Positions 1 to 7,340 of a stretch of DNA of 64,000 nucleotides are shown one piece after another; position 1 is the stretch's first letter; each line of letters opens with the position of its first letter. The stretch is from positions 1 through 64,000 of the forward strand of contig JAFUFY010000005.1 of assembly GCA_017469645.1 (NCBI GenBank). Reading direction: 5' to 3'. The stretch is from Campylobacter sp. (lineage in GTDB: Bacteria; Campylobacterota; Campylobacteria; Campylobacterales; Campylobacteraceae). The notes under the pieces were generated by a model. That model saw nothing but the letters and a program-made list of their open reading frames with translations. It was not told where the DNA came from and made no database searches. A program made the position numbers and the translations under genes.

Positions 1-829
1 AATGCACAGCACTTTTATGGGCTTCGTTTTTTCTTTATTGGCTTTATAATCCAAATTTATGACAAACTAGCTTTTGTATTATCGGTTCCATAAATTATCT
101 ATGGTCGCTTTTGGCAATAAGTTTTTACATAATACATTTGTTAAAATTATTAAATAGCGAAAAAGAAATTACAATTTCTAGTTATATTATACTTGCTATT
201 TTAGGCTTTATCTCAGGACTTAGCATTGAAGCTGTCGGAGTTAGCATTGTATTTTTCACTTTTATATTATTTTTCATCTATAAAAATCAAAGAAAAACGC
301 TTCTAATGGCTTTTATAGCAACACTGAGTGGATTTTTGTTTTTATATTTTGCACCAGGTCAATTTGCAAGACTTAACCATCCAGCTTTTGCAAACTGGCG
401 AAATTTACCATTTAGTGAAAAAATATTATCACATCTTTTTAATCGTATGCCAAGTGCTATTTCAGGTTTTTGGCTTGCTTTTTGCACGATTATTTTATCG
501 CTTTTTTCACTTCAAATTTTAGAAAACAGGGAGAAAAAAGAAAAATTTTTTCTTTTTGTTTTTTTTTGTTTTTTGTAATGGCGATTTTTTCATTTGCAGT
601 ATTTGTAACTTTCCCTGCTTTTCCGCCAAGAGCGCAAAATACCTTTAACTTTTTTATAATTTTAAGTGCCAGTTTTTGTATTTATGAAGTTTTATCTTTG
701 CAAGATAAAAAGAAAAATTTATTTATCGGCTTTTTATTTTTAGTTTTTGTGCCGTATTTTGCTCTGTCGTGGGCTAGATTTACATACGCCGTAAAGCAAA
801 CTTCTATCCAAGCAGAAATCAGAGAATAA
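1..829 (+). pseudogene. DUF6056-like multi-pass membrane protein, frameshifted remnant
   Basis: The coding potential is split over three frames. Frame 1 reads from the window edge to about 85 (…YDKLAF), frame 3 from about 65 to 578 (…GSINYLWSLLAI…), and frame 2 from about 500 to 829. Joined together they give one hydrophobic multi-pass protein with the GSINYLW motif, a G-x-x-x-x-E segment (GLSIEAVG) and FAPGQFARL. I associate these with the DUF6056 family of polytopic membrane proteins, which often lie near cell-surface glycan genes. The second break falls in a T9 run (559-567); one extra T would restore the frame. After the TAA at 827-829 the same frame stays open to 1321, so the gene may once have run further. 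The start lies outside the window. Two frameshifts argue for decay rather than simple phase variation. The function is unknown. Confidence 0.7.
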
Positions 830-985
830 ATTATTTTAAAAGCTAAAAACCAAGGCGAAAGCGAAGCAAAATCCCTGATTGGTATTTCACATTGTGGCAT
901 CAAAAAAATAACTTGGTTACCTGTAAAATTTAACTACGCTATAATAAAAACGCAAAAACCAAAGATTGAAAATTTTAATTTAAAA

Positions 986-1321
986 GTGGATTTAAAGTTA
1001 AATGTATTTTACGATAATGCTCTACGACTTTTTAGAAATAGTAGAAATTTGGTTTTCGAATTCGATAAAAATATAAAAGAAGTCGTAGGTAAAAATAATA
1101 CAACGCTATTCGTGCATTTGTTTGCCAATGGCGAAGAAAAATTTGCAAATGCCGATAAAAATATCAATGATTTCGTGCAAATTGGCAATAAATTTTACTA
1201 TCCTATCGACCTAAAAGGAAAAAAATTTGAAAATTTAGAAAAGATAAATTTTGGATTTTATGATAGTAAAATCAAGAAAAACTCAGCCAAATTTAGCATA
1301 AATTTAAAAGAGCAGAAATGA
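986..1321 (+). CDS. Small hydrophilic protein, possibly the C-terminal remnant of the upstream gene
   Basis: 111 codons from a GTG at 986. The frame is already open from 830, so the GTG is only the first start-like codon and I see no good ribosome binding site. The product is soluble and charged, with a stretch LFVHLFANGEEKFANADK that resembles the periplasmic tail domain of some polytopic glycan-modifying proteins. That is a resemblance only. It lies in the same frame as the last segment of the decayed gene before it, separated from it by a single TAA at 827-829. It overlaps the next gene by four bases (ATGA at 1318-1321), so it may be translated with it. I do not recognise a family. Confidence 0.4.
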   Translation: MDLKLNVFYDNALRLFRNSRNLVFEFDKNIKEVVGKNNTTLFVHLFANGEEKFANADKNINDFVQIGNKFYYPIDLKGKKFENLEKINFGFYDSKIKKNSAKFSINLKEQK

Positions 1322-1716
1322 CACTCATAAAATACCTGCTCGTGGGAGTTTTAAATACGATTGTCGGCTTTGGGCTAATCTTTTTGCTAATGTGGCAAGG
1401 ACTAAGCCCAGAGATTTCAAATATCATAGGTTACGCCGTAGGAATCTGCTTTTCGTTTGTGATGAATAAAATTTTTACCTTCCAAAGCAAACAACCTTCC
1501 AAAAAGGTAAATTTAGACGAATTTGCTAAATTCGTTAGCTCCATGCTGATTGCGTGGAGCCTAAATTTTATCACGCTAAAAATTTGCCTAAATTTGGGCG
1601 TAAATCCCTATATTTCGCAAATCATCGCAGGTGCGATTTACACTATCACGGGATATTTGCTAAGCAAAATTTGGGTGTTTAAAAAACAGACTAATCGCCA
1701 AAATGGTGATTTTTAA
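1318..1716 (+). CDS. GtrA family membrane protein
   Basis: 132 residues with four predicted membrane helices. The N-terminus reads IKYLLVGVLNTIVGFGLIF, followed by YAVGICFSFVMNKIFTF, a loop, and a C-terminal pair of helices ending in KIWVFKK. This is the standard layout and length of the GtrA family, whose members are thought to help move polyprenyl-linked sugars across the inner membrane for surface glycosylation. The start overlaps the previous ORF by four bases. The 3' end overlaps the 3' end of thiL on the other strand (1691-1716), an unusually tight convergent pair. Its link to the decayed polytopic gene upstream suggests a former glycan-modification module. Confidence 0.85.
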   Translation: MTLIKYLLVGVLNTIVGFGLIFLLMWQGLSPEISNIIGYAVGICFSFVMNKIFTFQSKQPSKKVNLDEFAKFVSSMLIAWSLNFITLKICLNLGVNPYISQIIAGAIYTITGYLLSKIWVFKKQTNRQNGDF

Positions 1717-2569
1717 CCGAATTTATAAATTTCGTTTTTTTGTTTAATTTTTCTAAACGCCCAAAAATCGTGATTTCAACGCCACATTTTTTTGCGATTT
1801 TTAAAATTTTATCCCTATTTTTTGGCGAAAATGCAAACAAAATTTCATACTCTTCTCCGCTTGCGAATTCGCCTTTGGAAATTTCTTTTAAAAACGAAAT
1901 TCCAAGAGCATTTATGCGTAAAAATCTATCCAAATCCACACCAAGCCCGTCGCTTAAATCCATCGCCGAGCGAATAAATTTGGCACTTTTATAAAAAAAA
2001 TCTCCACGCAAATTTGGTTTTATAAACTTTGAATTTACAAATTTTTTATCAAATTCGCTTCTAATTTCATTAAATTTAAGCCCTTTTTCGCGTAAATTTT
2101 CTAAATACTCAAATTCCTTTTTTACGCTTCCAAGATTTCCTGTAAATGCGATAAAATCGCCATTTTTCGCACCTTTTCTAAAAACTGCTTTTTTTGTTTT
2201 TGAGATGATGGTTACGCTAATGTCTATTTTTTCGCCGCAAATCGTATCCCCACCGATGATTTTGATACCAAATTTACGCGCAGTATCATTAAAGCCGTTT
2301 GCAAGTTCGCAAATTTCACTCTCTGTGATATTTTTTGGCAGAGTAAGTCCCAAAAGCGCAAATTTAGGCTTTGCGTTCATTGCAATCGCATCAGAAATAT
2401 TTACAAGCATTGATTTTGCGGCAATTTCACGCAAACTCATATAATCACGCCTAAAATGGACATTTTCACAAAATAAATCTTTGCTAAATACCCATTTTCC
2501 GACCACTGCGCCGTCATCACCGTTAAAAGAATTCTCAAATTTAGAAATCACAAAACTCTCTTTATCCAT
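1691..2569 (-). CDS. thiL: Thiamine-monophosphate kinase ThiL
   Basis: 292 residues. ThiL phosphorylates thiamine monophosphate to thiamine pyrophosphate with ATP in the cytoplasm. The AIR-synthase/ThiL fold is supported by the N-terminal GDDGAVV (about 17-23) that binds metal and phosphate, NISDAIAMNA (57-66), GGDTICG (near 105) and SAMDLSDGLGVDLDRF (near 205). The length is slightly below the usual 300-330. A TATAAT box lies at 2602-2607 on this strand, 33 bp before the ATG, so the gene probably has its own promoter. The 3' end runs 26 bp into the convergent GtrA gene. Confidence 0.92.
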   Translation of the reverse strand: MDKESFVISKFENSFNGDDGAVVGKWVFSKDLFCENVHFRRDYMSLREIAAKSMLVNISDAIAMNAKPKFALLGLTLPKNITESEICELANGFNDTARKFGIKIIGGDTICGEKIDISVTIISKTKKAVFRKGAKNGDFIAFTGNLGSVKKEFEYLENLREKGLKFNEIRSEFDKKFVNSKFIKPNLRGDFFYKSAKFIRSAMDLSDGLGVDLDRFLRINALGISFLKEISKGEFASGEEYEILFAFSPKNRDKILKIAKKCGVEITIFGRLEKLNKKTKFINSVKNHHFGD

Positions 2570-2601
2570 TTTTTGCCCTGAATTTATAAAAAATTACGAG
2601 A

Positions 2602-2607
2602 ATTATA
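2602..2607 (-). promoter_or_regulatory. Predicted sigma-70 -10 box of thiL
   Basis: Reads TATAAT on the minus strand. It lies 33 bp upstream of the thiL start codon in AT-rich DNA. Campylobacter promoters typically have a good -10 and a weak -35, so no -35 was required. Confidence 0.5.
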
Positions 2608-2681
2608 TCAAATTTCAAATACTCATTTGTACTTTTAATTTAATATTCAAAAATTTACAATTTTGTATTGTTATAAAGAGT

Positions 2682-2706
2682 TTTAGCGGTTAAAAAAACC
2701 GCTAAA
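2682..2706 (-). terminator. Hairpin after the 57-aa membrane protein gene
   Basis: A 10-bp perfect inverted repeat (TTTAGCGGTT / AACCGCTAAA) with a 5-nt loop begins 7 bp beyond the stop codon of the small gene at 2713. The loop, rather than the tail, is T-rich on the minus strand, so termination is plausible but not textbook. Confidence 0.5.
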
Positions 2707-2712
2707 TTAGGA

Positions 2713-2886
2713 TTAAAGACCTTTGAATAAACTTGATAAAAGGCTTAAAGCACCGCCTGAAAATGCCCACCAAAAAGCATATTTATCGATTAACGGAATA
2801 GTGTTTGTCAATTGACCAACAAGTCCGATTATCAAAAGGACAGCCGCGATAACCCAAGTTATCATTCTAGGTGCATTAGTTTTCAT
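2713..2886 (-). CDS. 57-residue membrane protein, unknown function
   Basis: A short ORF below common length cut-offs, starting MKTNAPRMITWVIAAVLLI and ending SLLSSLFKGL. It has two hydrophobic segments, about 9-24 and 36-53, joined by a short polar turn (TNTIPLIDKYA), so it should be a two-helix inner-membrane protein. Support for real translation: AGGAG sits 7 nt before the ATG, a TATAAT box lies at 2936-2941, and a hairpin follows the stop. Together these make a complete one-gene transcription unit between thiL and ttcA. I do not recognise a family and assign no function. Confidence 0.75.
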   Translation of the reverse strand: MKTNAPRMITWVIAAVLLIIGLVGQLTNTIPLIDKYAFWWAFSGGALSLLSSLFKGL

Positions 2887-2935
2887 GTAAAACTCCTATT
2901 TTTATTTTCGATCGACTTTTTCGAATCAATTTTGT

Positions 2936-2941
2936 ATTATA
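2936..2941 (-). promoter_or_regulatory. Predicted -10 box of the 57-aa gene
   Basis: Reads TATAAT on the minus strand, 49 bp before the ATG at 2886. The predicted leader is about 40 nt and contains the ribosome binding site AGGAG. Confidence 0.55.
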
Positions 2942-2981
2942 TTGTTATTTTTTAAATCGGTCAAATTTAATTGGTAAATTT

Positions 2982-3719
2982 TTAAAAAAATGTATCTTTG
3001 TGGATATTTTCAAACGCTGATTGAAGTGAGATAAAAAATTTTGGATTTTCTTTTTCTAAATTCGCTAGCATCGCCTTAGTTTCAGCTCTAGCGCGTGGTT
3101 CTTTGCCTGTGTATTGTTTAGCAGGACAGCTTTCTTCTTCGTTCATCAAGGGCACTTCATTTCTGATAGCACAATCCCTAATTTGGCGTTCCCTAGCCAA
3201 AATAAGCGGACGAATAATCACAATGCCATTTTCGGCTGTATATTTTGGTGCTAGTGTTCGCAAAGCGCCGTTATAGGTCAAATTCATAAAAAAACTCTCC
3301 GCAGCGTCGTCTAAATGGTGCGCTATGGCGATTTTGTTAAAGCCGTTTTCAAGAGCGTAAGTATATAAATAACCTCGTCTCATACGAGAGCAAAAACTAC
3401 AAAATGTGGTGTTTGCGCGAATTTTTTCTTTGCCAAATTCAAAAATTTTTGTATCGATAACATCGTGCGTGATACCGTGCGTAGCGAAGTGCTTTTTAAG
3501 TTCTGTGAAGTTTTCGCCTATACCATAGCTTACGGTCACGGCGTGAAACTCCCAATTCAACGGGCTAACACTTGAAAAATGTTTTAAAATGTGAGATAAA
3601 ATCATACTATCTTTTCCCCCGCTTAGGGCTAGTAAAATTTTATCTCCTTCTTCGAACATTTTGTATTTTGCGTTGGTTTGACCCACCACGCGCAAAAGTT
3701 TTTTGCTGATTTCTATCAC
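2982..3719 (-). CDS. ttcA: tRNA 2-thiocytidine biosynthesis protein TtcA
   Basis: 245 residues. The PP-loop SGGKDS lies at 33-38, and the paired cysteines of CSFCSRMRRG are at 107 and 110. This arrangement separates TtcA from TilS. TtcA uses an iron-sulfur cluster and ATP to put sulfur on cytidine 32 of certain tRNAs. A further cysteine in ESCPAK near residue 197 and the AHHLDDAAESFFMNL segment also fit. It is the last gene of the long minus-strand block and overlaps mtnN by four bases, so it is probably co-translated with it. A conserved protein stands at the same place in the C. jejuni block. Confidence 0.85.
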   Translation of the reverse strand: MIEISKKLLRVVGQTNAKYKMFEEGDKILLALSGGKDSMILSHILKHFSSVSPLNWEFHAVTVSYGIGENFTELKKHFATHGITHDVIDTKIFEFGKEKIRANTTFCSFCSRMRRGYLYTYALENGFNKIAIAHHLDDAAESFFMNLTYNGALRTLAPKYTAENGIVIIRPLILARERQIRDCAIRNEVPLMNEEESCPAKQYTGKEPRARAETKAMLANLEKENPKFFISLQSAFENIHKDTFF

Positions 3720-4399
3720 AGATTTTCAACCATTTTTAGGGCAAATTTTGCGCTTATTTCTGCGCTTTTTACCATGAATTCGTCAAAATCAAACTCAGCC
3801 TTGCTTCCTGCTTCATCGCTAATAGCTCTAAGCATGAAAAATGGCGTGTGTAGGGCGTGGCAGACTTGCGCCACACTTGCGCCTTCCATTTCAACGGCAC
3901 TTGCATCAAATGTCTGCTCTATCCAATTTTTGCGTTCTTCATCGCAGACAAATTGATCTCCGCTTGCAACTATACCATTTTTTAAATTTATGCCTAAATT
4001 TGCTGCGACCCCCACGGCGATTTTATTTAAATTTTCATCGGTTTCCACAAAAATCGGACTTTCAGGCACAAAGCCATAAGGATGCCCAAACGCCGTTATA
4101 TCGAGATCGTGTTGAACGACTTTTGTCGCATACAGCAAGTCGCCGATTTTAAAGCCGTTTTTTAATGCGCCTGCAACGCCTGTAAAAAGCAATTTTTGGG
4201 CACCAAATTTTTCTATCATCAGCGTTGCAGTTAGGGCTGAATTTACCTTGCCGATTTTTGAGTAGGCGATGATTAGCTCGTGGTTTGCAAAATTTGCAAA
4301 ATAGAATTTGTTGTTCGCAAATTCTATTTTTTTTGGATTTAACTCTTTTAAAAGCGGTTCGATTTCTTCTGGCATTGCACCTAAAATTGCGATTTTCAA
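3716..4399 (-). CDS. mtnN: 5'-methylthioadenosine/S-adenosylhomocysteine nucleosidase
   Basis: 227 residues of the PNP/UDP phosphorylase fold. The N-terminal AILGAMPEEIEPL holds the catalytic glutamate near 11-12. FTGVAGAL lines the ribose pocket, and AVEMEGASVAQV and ISDEAG supply the nucleoside-binding glutamates and the catalytic aspartate. The enzyme removes adenine from SAH and MTA. In Campylobacter and Helicobacter the same enzyme also hydrolyses 6-amino-6-deoxyfutalosine in the futalosine route to menaquinone, so a dual role is likely here by family inference. It overlaps fabD and ttcA by four bases on each side. Confidence 0.92.
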   Translation of the reverse strand: MKIAILGAMPEEIEPLLKELNPKKIEFANNKFYFANFANHELIIAYSKIGKVNSALTATLMIEKFGAQKLLFTGVAGALKNGFKIGDLLYATKVVQHDLDITAFGHPYGFVPESPIFVETDENLNKIAVGVAANLGINLKNGIVASGDQFVCDEERKNWIEQTFDASAVEMEGASVAQVCHALHTPFFMLRAISDEAGSKAEFDFDEFMVKSAEISAKFALKMVENL

Positions 4400-5325
4400 G
4401 CGTTTTCCTTTGCGAAATTTATAAATTCATCAAGGCTTGATAAATTTGTTATGCTAAAAGTCGGTTTTTCTGTGATTTTTTTGTTTATCCCTTTTAGCAC
4501 AGCCGCGCCAAATTCGACAAAACAATCAACTTTGCTCTCAACTGATTTTATGCTTTGTTTGTATAAAACTGGACTTACAAGTTGCGCTTTTAGCAAATTT
4601 AGAGCTTCATTTTTGCTAGAATACGCCTTAGCCGTCGCATTTGCGATGACGGCTGAAAAGCTATCATTTAGCTTATCTTGCAACGCCGCTACTAGCTCGT
4701 TACTTGCATTTTCCAAAATCGGGCAGTGGCTAGCCACGCTCATATTAAGCAACATCGCTCTTTTTGCGCCGTTAGCCTTAAATTCGCTCTCCAAACTAGC
4801 CAAATCATCTTTATTTCCTGCGACCACAATCTGCCCGTCGCAGTTGTAGTTTGCTGCCCAAACCTGCTTGTTTTGGTTTCTAGCGTTAGAACAAATTTGC
4901 TCTACTTTTTCATCGTCAAGGCCCAAAACAACCATCATAGAAGCGTTTTTGCCAAGGCAGTCCTTTTGCATAAGTTTGCCACGCAAATTTACGATTTTTA
5001 TCGTTTCTTTAAATTCGATTCCGCCACTTACGCCAAGTGCGCTAAATTCGCCAAGCGAATGCCCCAATGCAAATTCAGGCTTTAAATTTAGTTTTTCATT
5101 TAACGCCAAATAAGCCATAAATGAATTTAGCACAATCGCAGGTTGCGTAAATTCGGACATATCAAGCTTATCATTGGCTTCAAATAAAAGTTCTTTAAAA
5201 TCAATTCCGCAAAATTCGCTAGCTTCGTCTAAAAGTTTTTTGGCACTTGCAAAATTTTCATAAAATTCCTTGCCCATACCGACACTTTGCGAACCCTGAC
5301 CCGGGAAAATAAATGCGTATTTCAT
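4396..5325 (-). CDS. fabD: Malonyl-CoA:ACP transacylase FabD
   Basis: 309 residues, the normal length. It starts MKYAFIFPGQGSQSVGMG, with the oxyanion-hole GQGSQ at 9-13. The nucleophile elbow is GHSLGE with Ser90, and the catalytic His lies in ASHCPILE. It moves malonyl groups from CoA to acyl-carrier protein for fatty acid elongation. It lies between slyD and mtnN in the same order as in C. jejuni and overlaps mtnN by four bases. Confidence 0.95.
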   Translation of the reverse strand: MKYAFIFPGQGSQSVGMGKEFYENFASAKKLLDEASEFCGIDFKELLFEANDKLDMSEFTQPAIVLNSFMAYLALNEKLNLKPEFALGHSLGEFSALGVSGGIEFKETIKIVNLRGKLMQKDCLGKNASMMVVLGLDDEKVEQICSNARNQNKQVWAANYNCDGQIVVAGNKDDLASLESEFKANGAKRAMLLNMSVASHCPILENASNELVAALQDKLNDSFSAVIANATAKAYSSKNEALNLLKAQLVSPVLYKQSIKSVESKVDCFVEFGAAVLKGINKKITEKPTFSITNLSSLDEFINFAKENA

Positions 5326-5344
5326 CGTTTTTCTCTTTTAAATT

Positions 5345-5944
5345 TTAGTGATTGTGTTTGCCGCAACAACCGCCGTCTTCGCCGTGTCCATGTCCGCCAC
5401 AACACTCGTGGTCATCGTGGTGATGTCCGCCGCCACAACAACCGCCTTCGTCATGTCCGCCGCCGCCGCAACAACAACTATGTTCGCCCTCAGGTGCGCC
5501 CATTAAAATTTCATCTTCTGTCGCTTCTCTGTTTTCGACGATTTTTACATTAAATTCAAGCTCTTTTCCTGCATAAGGGTGGTTAAAATCCACACTCACG
5601 GTTTCATTGGTAATCTCTTTAACTATAACTCTTGCGACTGAGCCGTCTTCGCCCTCTCCAAAAAGCTCCATACCAACCTGCAAATCAATCCCTGCAAACT
5701 GCTCTTTTGGAAGTGTTTGAACTGCATTTTCATCATATTCGCCGACGCCGTCTTGTGGTAAAATTTTTATGATTTTGCTTTCGCCTTCGCCCAAATTTAC
5801 AACTTCATCTTCAAGTTTTTGCAGAATTTGGTTTTTCCCGCTTAAAAACGCAATCGGATTTGCGTTGAAATTTGACTCTAAAATTTCGCCGTTTTTAGCG
5901 TCTTTTAGCTCATAATACATTTTAATAACACGATTTTGTGCCAT
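5345..5944 (-). CDS. slyD: FKBP-type peptidyl-prolyl isomerase SlyD with metal-binding tail
   Basis: 199 residues. Residues 1-150 are the two-domain SlyD fold (FKBP core plus insert-in-flap), with motifs such as DFNHPYAGKELEF. Residues 154-199 form a tail with 9 cysteines and 10 histidines, mostly in CCG, GGHHHDD and GHGHG clusters. In other bacteria this type of tail binds nickel or other divalent metals and supplies hydrogenase and urease maturation. The clustered CC pairs make this one strongly cysteine-rich. It is separated from fabD by 19 bp and lies in the same operon direction. The role in metal handling is inferred from the family. Confidence 0.93.
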   Translation of the reverse strand: MAQNRVIKMYYELKDAKNGEILESNFNANPIAFLSGKNQILQKLEDEVVNLGEGESKIIKILPQDGVGEYDENAVQTLPKEQFAGIDLQVGMELFGEGEDGSVARVIVKEITNETVSVDFNHPYAGKELEFNVKIVENREATEDEILMGAPEGEHSCCCGGGGHDEGGCCGGGHHHDDHECCGGHGHGEDGGCCGKHNH

Positions 5945-5995
5945 AGAATTCTCCTAGTTTTGAAATTAAACTAGGGATTTTAGCATAAATAAAAT

Positions 5996-6823
5996 TTAAT
6001 TTCTATTAGGTGATGCTTTTGCTTCTTTGGAATCAGGATAAGAAGCTTTTAGCGCGTTATAAAATTTAGTTCCGCTGTCTTTATCGCCGATTTTATCGAA
6101 GCTAATCGCTGTGTGATAAAGTAGTTTTGGCGTATAATCGCCATTTTCGTTATAAGAAATACTTTTTTTGTATGAATTTATAGCTTCGCCGTATTTACCT
6201 TGAAAATACAAACTCTCGCCAACCATGAAGCTAGATTTCGCTGGTTTATGACCTTTTGAAACCAAAAATTCGTAGCGTTCTTTGGCACCCGAGTAATCTT
6301 TTTTGGCAAATAGCTCATCGGCTTCTTTTAAAATAGCAGATAAATCCTTGTCTTTGAACGAATTTGAACTAGAATTTGCAGAATTTGCGTTTGAAGTTTT
6401 CGCAGGTGGGCCTACTTCACTGTTTTTTTTTACGCTTCCGCCGTTACCTAGTTTTTTATTGATTTCGTTGATTTGAGATTTTAGCCAAGCTATATCTTTT
6501 TTCATCTGATCTAGTTCGCTACTGCCACGAGCTTTGCCGCTTGTTCTAATCTCTAAGTCTGCAACCCTGTTTTCAAGCTTTGAAATTTGAGCATTTGTAC
6601 CTTCTAAGACAGTTCTAAGACCTTCGACATTTTCTTTTGTGTCATCAAGATTCATTTGAATACTATCTGCTTGTTGTCTATTTTTTAGCAAAAACTGCTC
6701 GTTTTCTGTTAGACCATAAGGATTTTCAGAATTTACATTTCCGGCATCAAAAACCGAAACTTCGGCATTTAAAAAAGTTGCGACACCAAAAAGTGCCGCA
6801 ACTATAAATTTTTTATTAATCAA
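5996..6823 (-). CDS. cpoB: Tol-Pal system protein CpoB/YbgF
   Basis: 275 residues if translation begins at the TTG at 6823, one base after the pal stop codon. That start gives a proper signal peptide (LINKKFIVAALFGVATFLNAE), whereas the upstream ATG at 6910 adds 29 residues that are pal read in another frame. The mature protein has a coiled coil (roughly 35-110, EGLRTVLEGTNAQISKLENR), a Ser/Asn-rich linker and C-terminal TPR repeats (GESLYFQGKYGEAINSY). CpoB is a periplasmic partner of TolA that links outer-membrane constriction with peptidoglycan synthesis. It is the last gene of tolQRA-tolB-pal-cpoB. Confidence 0.88.
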   Translation of the reverse strand: MINKKFIVAALFGVATFLNAEVSVFDAGNVNSENPYGLTENEQFLLKNRQQADSIQMNLDDTKENVEGLRTVLEGTNAQISKLENRVADLEIRTSGKARGSSELDQMKKDIAWLKSQINEINKKLGNGGSVKKNSEVGPPAKTSNANSANSSSNSFKDKDLSAILKEADELFAKKDYSGAKERYEFLVSKGHKPAKSSFMVGESLYFQGKYGEAINSYKKSISYNENGDYTPKLLYHTAISFDKIGDKDSGTKFYNALKASYPDSKEAKASPNRN

Positions 6824-6824
6824 A

Positions 6825-7286
6825 TTAGAATCCAACTTTGAATTCGTCGCGTCTATTTTGAGCGTCGCACTCTTTTGTTTTGCTTGTGCAAACAAGGTTG
6901 CTTTCGCCATAGCTTACAACAGAAATTCTATCTGCGCTTACGCCTTGTTTAACCAAAGCATCTTTTGCAGCTTTTGCTCTTTTAAGACCCAAAGCGTAGT
7001 TGTATTGATCGCTACCCCACTCGTCGCAGTTACCTTCAACTTTGATTGTCAAAGCTTCTGCACCTGCTTGGTTGAATAATGCAGCGTTGTTGTTGATTGA
7101 ACCTTGTTGATCAGCTCTAATGTTAAATTTGTCATAATCAAAATAAACATTGCTAACTTCGCTTTGAATTCTTGAAGCCAAAGAGCTTTCTCCCATTGCA
7201 CTTCCGTCCATTTCAGGATTTTTTTTAGAACAACCGCTCAAAAGTAGAGCAGCAACTGCAACTGATGTTAAAACTAAATGTTTCAT
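6825..7286 (-). CDS. pal: Peptidoglycan-associated lipoprotein Pal (Omp18)
   Basis: 153 residues from the ATG at 7286, which is preceded by GGAAGGTGG. An in-frame ATG at 7301 only adds residues that encode the ribosome binding site. The lipobox LLLSGC puts the lipidated cysteine at 19. The OmpA-like domain follows (VYFDYDKFNIRADQQ … NYALGLKRAKAAKDAL), which holds peptidoglycan diaminopimelate. C. jejuni calls the homologue Omp18. A TATAAT at 7316-7321 gives pal its own promoter within the tol cluster. Confidence 0.94.
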   Translation of the reverse strand: MKHLVLTSVAVAALLLSGCSKKNPEMDGSAMGESSLASRIQSEVSNVYFDYDKFNIRADQQGSINNNAALFNQAGAEALTIKVEGNCDEWGSDQYNYALGLKRAKAAKDALVKQGVSADRISVVSYGESNLVCTSKTKECDAQNRRDEFKVGF

Positions 7287-7315
7287 TTTTCCACCTTCCA
7301 AATAAGATTTTTTGC

Positions 7316-7321
7316 ATTATA
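7316..7321 (-). promoter_or_regulatory. Predicted -10 box of pal
   Basis: TATAAT on the minus strand, preceded by a T-rich stretch, 30 bp before the pal start codon. It is in the short tolB-pal gap and would give pal extra transcription, as expected for an abundant lipoprotein. Confidence 0.6.
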
Positions 7322-7340
7322 GCATAAAAAATTTGATTTT

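Noticed and set aside
2205-2444. Open frame on the plus strand opposite thiL
   Set aside because: It is complementary to a well-supported gene and lacks a binding site and family resemblance.
5287-5553. His/Arg-rich open frame on the plus strand opposite slyD
   Set aside because: It mirrors the Cys/Gly/His codons of the SlyD tail. It has no start signals.
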